From: Deinococcus sp.
GTDB lineage: Bacteria; Deinococcota; Deinococci; Deinococcales; Deinococcaceae
DNA: 14,885 nucleotides
NCBI GenBank assembly: GCA_018260275.1
Contig: JAGLBK010000046.1
Location: 1 to 14,885 of the forward strand
Direction: 5' to 3'
The translations under genes and the position numbers were made by a program. Below the pieces are notes generated by a model. It made no database searches and was not told where the DNA came from. It saw nothing but the letters and a program-made list of their open reading frames with translations. This document shows, piece by piece, positions 9,025-14,885 of this stretch; positions within the stretch are counted from its first letter, which is position 1; each line of letters opens with the position of its first letter.

Positions 9025-10182
9025 GTGACTGGCAGCGCGCTGACCACTACAGCGGTGAATACAGCGGCGGCCACAGCCGTCGGCAGCCTCAGAGCCACCG
9101 ATGATGGCACGGTGACCAGCTATACGGTCGTCACTCTTCCGGCTGTGGGCAGCGGCGTACTGTATCTGGCAGATGGCGCGACCCCGGTCACGGCAGGAAT
9201 GGTCCTGACCCCTGCCCAGGCCGCTGGCCTGACGTTCGCTCCGGCCTCAGGATTTGTCGGGACCGCGTCTTTCGACTATACGGCGACCGACAATCAGGGC
9301 CTGCCCAGTACGGCCAATAAGAATCTGGACGGCACCGTTACCGCTGGACCGGCGACTTTCACCATCCCGGTGCAGGCTTCGCCCGGTGCGGACCTTCGGA
9401 TCAGCAAGACGATCAACGGCACCACGGCCACCCAGATCAGCAGGGCGCCCGGCAGCACGGTGTTCTATTACGTCAGGGTCACCAACAACGGTCCGAGCGC
9501 GGTCGCCAACCCGGTCGTGCAGGACACGCTTCCCACGGGCATGACCTTCGGCAGCACCGCTTGCACGGGCATGGCAGGCAACCTCTGTAGCAGTACGGTT
9601 TCGGCCCCGACCGCCGCACAGTTGCAAACCGGGTACAGCATTCCTACCACGCTCGCCAGCGGCGCATTCTTCGAATTCTATGTCACGGCCAGCATCGGCA
9701 GTCCCAACGTCGCCGGAACCCGCTACGCCGACAACACGGCCAGGGTCACGGCTCCGGCGGGCATCACCGACAGCTTCGTGGACAACAATACGGCGACGGC
9801 CCGCGTGCTGGTCGATGCGCCGCCAGTGTCCAACGATCTGACCAATACGCTGATGCTGTCGGGTGCCCCGGCCACGGCGCTGAGCCTGCCCCTTTCGGCC
9901 ACCGACCCGGACGGTACGGTCGCCAGTTATACGGTCAGCCAGCTTCCCCCGGCCGCCAGCGGTGTGCTGTATCTGGCCGATGGGACCACGCCGGTCACGA
10001 CAGCTATGATCCTGACCCCGGCGCAGTCGGCCAGTCTGACCTTCGACCCGGCTCCCAACTTTGCGGGAACGACCACCTTTCAGTACACGGCCACCGACAA
10101 CGACGGTCTCAGGAGTGTCTATGCCCAGCCCAGCAGCGGCGCTCCCATTTACCGCGCGGCCTATTACAGTATTCCGGTCAGC
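9025..10182 (+). repeat. Duplicated Ig-like module flanking a DUF11 repeat (protein-level repeat)
   Basis: Codons 9025-9363 and about 9826-10182 encode two copies of the same module. They share YTV..LP..SGVLYLADG.TPVT..M.LTPAQ..LTF.P...F.GT..F.YTATDN.GL and end in an IPV strand. The intervening 9382-9810 encodes a DUF11 repeat (ADLRISKTING..VTNNGPS). The order suggests tandem duplication of an Ig-like + DUF11 unit followed by divergence. Confidence 0.75.
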
Positions 10183-12398
10183 AGTACCAACACGCCCTTA
10201 CCATGCGCGAGTCTGGTCTACGGCATCTTCGGGACGGCCTCGAACAGCATCACTACGGTCAATGCGCTCGACAGCAGCGGCAACAAGGGCGCTCCTGTCG
10301 CCGTCTTGCCCTTCACGGACACGGCAGCCATGGCGATCAGTTCTGACGGCACCAGAGTCTTTATTGCTGGCAGCGACTATGTCCTGCGGATGTACACCGT
10401 CACGACTGGCAGCTGGACAACCCTGGGCAACTTGTCCAAGGTTCCCGGCATCACGACGCGTCCCCTGCGAATGACCATCGACAGGAACGGGACGGGTTAT
10501 ATGAGTGTGGCGAACTATCTGTGGACCTTCAACGGCAACGCCACCAGCAGCGCCGACGCGAATCTCTCGGCCCCGAAAAGCCTCAGTTTCAACGACACCT
10601 CGGGCCTTGCTCCTGCGCCGCTTCTGGGGGATATCAGCAACCAGTCGGTCAGTGGCGACCTGATCGTGGACAACGACGGCAATTTGTATCTGCTGGCGAA
10701 CCCGAACAGTACCAACTACATGGATATTTTCCGGATTCAGGGGGCGGCGGGCAGCACGCCCATGGTCACTTACGCCGGAAGGCTGCGCGACCCCGACATC
10801 GGCAGTGCCAATATCGGCGGATTTGCGGCCCTGGAGAGCGGAATCTATACCAGTACCGACGGGGGCCGCCTGCTGAACACCGATCTTGGCGCCCTCAGCG
10901 TGTCTCTGGTCAACAGTAATATCGGGGTGTCTACTGACCTGGGAAGCTGTTATTTCCCCACACTGCGCCCAATCCTCGTCAACAACAAGACCGTCAGCAA
11001 TGTGACTAGCAGTACCACCAGTGTCAAGCCGGGTGACACGCTCGAATACACGATCACCATTCACAATAGCGGCAATATCTCGGCGGACGGTGTCAGCTTT
11101 CAGGACGCTATTCCGGCGGGTGCGACGTATGTCGCCAGTTCGACGACCCTGAACGGCGCAGCCTTGGCCGACGCCGGTGGCACCATGCCATTCGTGACGG
11201 CCCAGAGTGTCAGGAGTCCAGCCACGAGCACAGTGGTCGCCAGTGACATCATGAACGGTCAGGTCATCGCTGGCAGCGATGTGACCATCAGGTTCCGTGT
11301 CACGGTCGATGCCGGAGTGACCAGCGTTAGCAACCAGGGTACGGTGACGTACCGCGACAATAGCACCGGCACCACGGTCAGTACGCCGACCCTCACCGAC
11401 GATCCGGCGACCCCGGCCCCCCGCGACCCGACGGTCATCTCGGCGGCCGCACCTGTTCTGAGTATCGATAAGCAGGTCGATGCCAGGTTCGTGAGGGTAA
11501 CGCCTGATTCTGAAACCGACACCAGTCTGATGGTGGTGCCCCAGCAGCTGACCTATACCCTCGGTGTCAAAAACTCGGGGAACGTGGCCGCGACGGCTGT
11601 AGTCGTCACCGATACCCTGCCGGGCGGACTGTCGCTGGTCAGTGCCAGAGACAGCAGTGGCGCCAGCCTCACCAACACCAGTGTCAGTGGCAATCCGCAG
11701 GACGTCTCCTTTACGTTGCCGGATGTCGCTGCTGGAACGACCCAGACCCTGACCCTGCTGACCAAGGTGAACACCCAAGTCAATGCCAACCAGTCTGCCT
11801 ACCTGAACCGGGCCTCAGTTTCCGCCAGTGGCCTGAGCGCCGTCACATCGGTGCAGGTCAGGACCGACGTGATCTATCCACGCCTCAGAAAAACGGTTCA
11901 GAACATCACCAGAGGAACGCAGCCGGGCACCACCAGCGAGGGGCTGCCCGGTGAGGTACTCGAATACTGTCTGGCATACGACAACTTCAGCAGTGCCGTT
12001 TTGCCTGCTTACACCATCACCGATCAGGTGCCGCGCGATAACAATGCCCTGGTCGACGCTTACGGGCCAGGATTGGGGATCAGCCTCAGTCGTCCGGGTG
12101 GCAGCAGCACACTGACGGCTGCTGCCGATGGGGATGCTGGCCGTCTGACGACCGCTGGAGGCCAGTATGGTCAGGGGAGCCTGACGCTCAGTCTGGGCGA
12201 TCTGCCTGCTGGCGAGTCGGGACAGACCTGCTTCCGCACCACCATCAGGTAAGTACCTGCCGGGTAGAGAGTAGGCAAAAAGTAGCTGCTGGTGCAAGTG
12301 GACTCTGTCTACGGATAAACTTCAAATCGCCGTGGCCTGGGATATGGTGGCGCATAGAGCATTCGGAGGTCAGAGACCGGGGCTGTATGAGGTGAAAC

Positions 12399-13502
12399 GT
12401 GCACACAACCGACCTGCTGTTCAGCGCCCTGGGAATCCTGCTTCTGGCTGTTCTGGTCTGGGACGTTCACGAAACGGTCTTTGTGCCTCACGGCCCGGCT
12501 GGCCCACTGGCCCGGCGGTTTTACCGCTTCTGCTGGACGCTCTGGCACCGGCTGGTCGGGCACCGCACCCCACAGGCGCGGCGGCGTCTTGGGCGGCTGG
12601 GGCCGATGCTGATTCCCATGACCATTATTCTGTGGGGCGGTTTGCTGCTGGTCGGTTACATGCTGCTGCTGCTCCCTTACGCGGGTGCGTTCGCGGTGGG
12701 TGTCGGGGGTAAGGTCGCGTTCCCGCCGTGGTTCAATGCCTTTTACATCAGTGCTTACAGCGTCTCGACTCTGGGCATCGGTGACGTCGTTCCTAATGGA
12801 GAGGTGGCGCGGGCAATTATGGTGGCGGCTGCCGCCAGCGGGTTTGTGCTTATTACTATTGCCATTACCTATCTGCTGTCGGTCTATAGCGCCCTTGAGC
12901 GGATGACGGCCCTGGCCTTCGAGATACACCGCTTTATCGGACGGTCGGACGGGCAGACGCCTGTCGATGTCGTGACCCTCGCTGTTTCAACCGACAGCAC
13001 GTCCGAGTTGAGCAGCTGGCTGTCCAGCACGACCACAGCGCTCAGTCAGGTGGTGCAGGCCGACGATGAGTTTCCATTGCTGCATTTTTTCCATATGCCC
13101 TACGAGCGTGCCCTGCCGCTGGCCCTCGCCGATCTGCTGGAAATCGTAACCCTGTGCCGTACCCTGCTGTCGCCCGAAGTGTATCCGTCGCTGACTGGGG
13201 GACTGGTCACGGCAGGCACCGAACGCGTGGTACGGAGCTACTTTCTGGGCCTGGGACAGAAGTTTCACCATAGCCCTGCGGATTACGGTGAAAGGGGAAT
13301 TGCCGAGCGCTCAGCCGCCTTCGCAAAGGCCTGGGACCGACTGGAGGCGGCTGGCTTACCACTGCGCCCCAGAGACGAAGCCTACGCGCTTTATACCGGC
13401 CAACGGAGCAAATGGGATCAGGCCAGTATGCAGTTGCGGGAACAATTCGGTTATCCAGTCTTTGAAAACGAGCGGTATGTCATGGTCAACGAGTCTACAT
13501 AG
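12399..13502 (+). CDS. Two-pore-domain-like potassium channel family membrane protein with long cytoplasmic tail
   Basis: The 367-residue protein begins at GTG 12399. An in-frame ATG 12 bases upstream meets a TGA at once, and GAGGTGA lies just before the GTG. Hydrophobic segments lie at about 5-21, 70-93 and 139-163. Between the last two, residues 110-131 form a pore loop ending TLGIGDVVP (124-132), which matches the K+-channel filter TxGxGD with Ile in place of the usual Tyr or Phe. This fits the Ion_trans_2 (PF07885) family: a pore unit plus one extra N-terminal helix in the inner membrane. The region between helices 1 and 2 (38-69) is strongly basic, consistent with the cytoplasmic side. 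Residues 170-367 are soluble and show no RCK/TrkA-N Rossmann motif, so the gating domain is unrecognised. The ion carried is inferred from the filter only. The gene follows the surface-protein gene by 146 bases and may be independent of it. Confidence 0.82.
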   Translation: MHTTDLLFSALGILLLAVLVWDVHETVFVPHGPAGPLARRFYRFCWTLWHRLVGHRTPQARRRLGRLGPMLIPMTIILWGGLLLVGYMLLLLPYAGAFAVGVGGKVAFPPWFNAFYISAYSVSTLGIGDVVPNGEVARAIMVAAAASGFVLITIAITYLLSVYSALERMTALAFEIHRFIGRSDGQTPVDVVTLAVSTDSTSELSSWLSSTTTALSQVVQADDEFPLLHFFHMPYERALPLALADLLEIVTLCRTLLSPEVYPSLTGGLVTAGTERVVRSYFLGLGQKFHHSPADYGERGIAERSAAFAKAWDRLEAAGLPLRPRDEAYALYTGQRSKWDQASMQLREQFGYPVFENERYVMVNEST

Positions 13503-13700
13503 GTTTATGAAGCGGAGACCTCTGAAGTGGAGGCCTGCTGACTGAAAGGCATCCTTCATGGTCTTGTTTGGCATCACAGAAAGCTCCTGATTCGCGTGCC
13601 CTGAACGAAGTCATTGGGTTCAGGCCGGTAGACAAGCGTGTCCAATGGTGCTGCGCTGACCAGAATTTGGTCCACTTGCCTGCTGGAGTACGTCAATAGC

Positions 13701-13742
13701 ACAACCCCCGGAGGGCTGCGCGGGGCAGTGTCCGGGGGTTGT
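13701..13742 (-). terminator. Strong hairpin downstream of the minus-strand outer-membrane protein gene
   Basis: ACAACCCCCGGA (13701-13712) pairs perfectly with TCCGGGGGTTGT (13731-13742), a 12-pair stem with an 18-base loop. It begins 32 bases after the stop of the minus-strand gene. On that strand the stem is followed by GCTATT rather than a clean T-run, so it may be a weak terminator or a 3'-end stabiliser. The remaining 13503-13700 shows no gene. Confidence 0.6.
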
Positions 13743-13774
13743 ACTAGGAAAGTCGGTGGTGTAGAGGGGCTGGT

Positions 13775-14884
13775 TTAGAAGACGATCTTGGTCGAGACCT
13801 TGAAGGCCTGGGCGGTCGACTTGGCACCGGTGTTGTTGTTGGTGTAGTTGAAGACACCGTACGCGGCACGCAGGCCCCAACCTTCCCACTGACCGTACAC
13901 GCCGTCGAGCTGCTCGTTCACTTTGCCGGGTCCGGTGGCCCAGAAAGCGCCAGCGTTGTAGGGCGTGTGGAAGATGCGGTCGGTGGTGGCGTCGTAGGGG
14001 CTGTAGTACTTGGACGTGTCCATGCTGTTGGCGTTGCTGACCATAGGATCGGTCATGTAGCCGTCGTCACGCAGGTTCTGGCCCTTGTAGTACGAGTAGC
14101 CGATGCTCAGCTTGTTGCTGGGGAATAGGAACTCGTTAAGGGTCACGCCCACGTTGGCGAGCAGTTCCGAGGAGGTCTTGCCCGTCGCCGTGGTCGGCGT
14201 GTAGTCGCTGAAGTTGGTGCTGCGGTACGCAACGCCACCGAACAGGCTGGGCTTGGTCACGATATCCATCGCGTCGGTCGAAGCCTGGAGGCCCGCCTTA
14301 AAGGTGGTGTAGTTGTAGGACTCGTGAGCGATGCCGCCAGTTGTAGCATTGCCTTCGTACAGACCCTGGCTGCCGTCCTGGTAGTTGTAGGCGCTGCCTG
14401 CACGGTTGATGGCGATGCCCTCGTTGGGGTTACCGAAGTAGTGGAAGCGGGCAAAAGGCGTCAGCTTCAGGACACCGAACTTGGCGTCGTACTTGGCGTA
14501 CGCCTGGAAGTCGTTGTACTTGTACGCTTTGACAGCCGCGTTGTCGTCGTAGACCATCGCATAGGTGGCGTCGATATCCAGACCCGTAACCAGAGCGTCG
14601 GCAGCCTTGCCGTCGTGGTGCAGGTTAACGCCGAAGTTGCTGCCGTTGCTGTACTTGAAGGGCTTATAGCCGTTAAAGGTGTCGTACTCGTTCTCGTAAG
14701 TGTTGTTGCCGAGCAGTTCGGTAACGCGCTGGTCGCCGATCTGGGCATTGTTGAAGAACACTCCGGCGCTCAGGCCACGGGCCAGGGTGCCGCCAACGTT
14801 GACGCCGTAGGCCGTCTGACGTTCGTCGGCGACATAGGTGCCCGCTGCGCCAGGAACAGGGGTGACGCCATTGGTCGCGCTGGC
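13775..14884 (-). CDS. Outer-membrane beta-barrel / S-layer-type protein, C-terminal part (SlpA-like; start outside window)
   Basis: The frame is open from the window edge to TAA at 13775-13777, giving 369 residues of the C-terminus. The GTG at 14761 is only an internal codon, because upstream sequence (GTYVADERQTAYGVNVGGTLARGLSAGV) continues the same pattern. The protein is rich in Tyr, Asn, Gly, Ser and Thr. It has alternating hydrophobic strands separated by polar loops (e.g. FQAYAKYDAKFGVLKLTPFARFHYF, KLSIGYSYYKGQ, WGLRAAYGVFNYTN) and ends in a strand with terminal Phe (AFKVSTKIVF), the usual signature of outer-membrane beta-barrels. In Deinococcus this fits the SlpA-type proteins, which carry an N-terminal SLH domain and a large C-terminal barrel linking the outer envelope to the cell wall. 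The SLH part would be upstream and is not visible, so the SlpA link is an inference. A 12-pair hairpin follows the stop. It is convergent with the channel gene. Confidence 0.8.
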   Translation of the reverse strand, partial: ASATNGVTPVPGAAGTYVADERQTAYGVNVGGTLARGLSAGVFFNNAQIGDQRVTELLGNNTYENEYDTFNGYKPFKYSNGSNFGVNLHHDGKAADALVTGLDIDATYAMVYDDNAAVKAYKYNDFQAYAKYDAKFGVLKLTPFARFHYFGNPNEGIAINRAGSAYNYQDGSQGLYEGNATTGGIAHESYNYTTFKAGLQASTDAMDIVTKPSLFGGVAYRSTNFSDYTPTTATGKTSSELLANVGVTLNEFLFPSNKLSIGYSYYKGQNLRDDGYMTDPMVSNANSMDTSKYYSPYDATTDRIFHTPYNAGAFWATGPGKVNEQLDGVYGQWEGWGLRAAYGVFNYTNNNTGAKSTAQAFKVSTKIVF

Positions 14885-14885
14885 G

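Larger units (their letters stand above)
8279..12252 (+). pseudogene. Large secreted multidomain surface protein with DUF11 repeats, split by a frameshift
   Basis: Read as one gene with a single base restored near 8861, this gives about 1324 residues. ATG 8279 has GTGAGG six bases upstream. Residues 1-34 form a Sec signal peptide (RR..LSLACALACISAPALA). Two cadherin/CshA-fibril-like modules follow (about 35-150 and 150-248). An Ig-like module at about 250-365 is repeated at about 517-640, both with SGVLYLADG..PVT and FxYTATDNxGL. One DUF11 repeat (about 369-515) separates the two copies. Residues 642-898 (YGIFGTAS..) resemble a beta-propeller of the type found in such proteins (DUF6923-like, uncertain). 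Three DUF11-type repeats close the protein (about 899, 1060 and 1198 onward). No LPXTG anchor or membrane helix is seen, so the protein is probably exported and envelope-associated. The frames are 8279-8986 and, beginning at GTG 8872, to 12252. Function is unknown, with an adhesive or structural role inferred from the modules. Confidence 0.85.

Noticed and set aside
10198..11778. 526-codon minus-strand open frame inside the DUF11 gene
   Set aside because: The plus strand encodes coherent DUF11 repeats here. The antisense product is Arg/Gly/Asp-rich with no recognisable fold.
13356..13577. 73-codon minus-strand open frame overlapping the channel gene end
   Set aside because: It overlaps the conserved channel frame and continues into non-coding sequence, with no motif or ribosome binding site to support it.

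Overview
This window looks like the replication-origin region of a Deinococcus-type bacterium (Deinococcota). The evidence is GC-rich coding sequence, the order dnaA - oriC - dnaN, a TyrRS of the KMSKS type found in Thermus/Deinococcus, large secreted DUF11-repeat proteins, and the end of an outer-membrane beta-barrel resembling the Deinococcus SlpA family. The organism assignment is inference from gene content and style. No database search was run.

Positions 1-2169 hold the core replication block. It contains the last 219 residues of DnaA, a 425-base origin with 13 DnaA boxes (11 exact TTATCCACA), and complete dnaN. The origin ends in two abutting DnaA boxes, a short GC spacer, six DnaA-trio units and an AT-rich stretch. 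This matches the basal unwinding layout worked out in Bacillus subtilis. More DnaA boxes, usually with an inverted pair of 9-12 base arms, recur after dnaN, before eno and after pyk. The box-bearing zone therefore covers about 5.9 kb.

Positions 2170-8278 hold a small minus-strand gene interrupted by one in-frame TAG, then eno and pyk in tandem (the last two steps of glycolysis), separated by a heptad-repeat palindrome. Next comes minus-strand tyrS, whose leader carries a rho-independent terminator just upstream of its ribosome binding site. That is a likely attenuator.

Positions 8279-14885 are cell-envelope genes. The first is a secreted protein of about 1324 residues made of fibril-type, Ig-like, propeller-like and DUF11 modules, broken by a single-base frameshift. 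The second is a K+-channel-like membrane protein with an uncharacterised cytoplasmic domain. The third is the C-terminal part of a minus-strand outer-membrane beta-barrel that runs off the window. No tRNA, rRNA, CRISPR array or insertion sequence was recognised.
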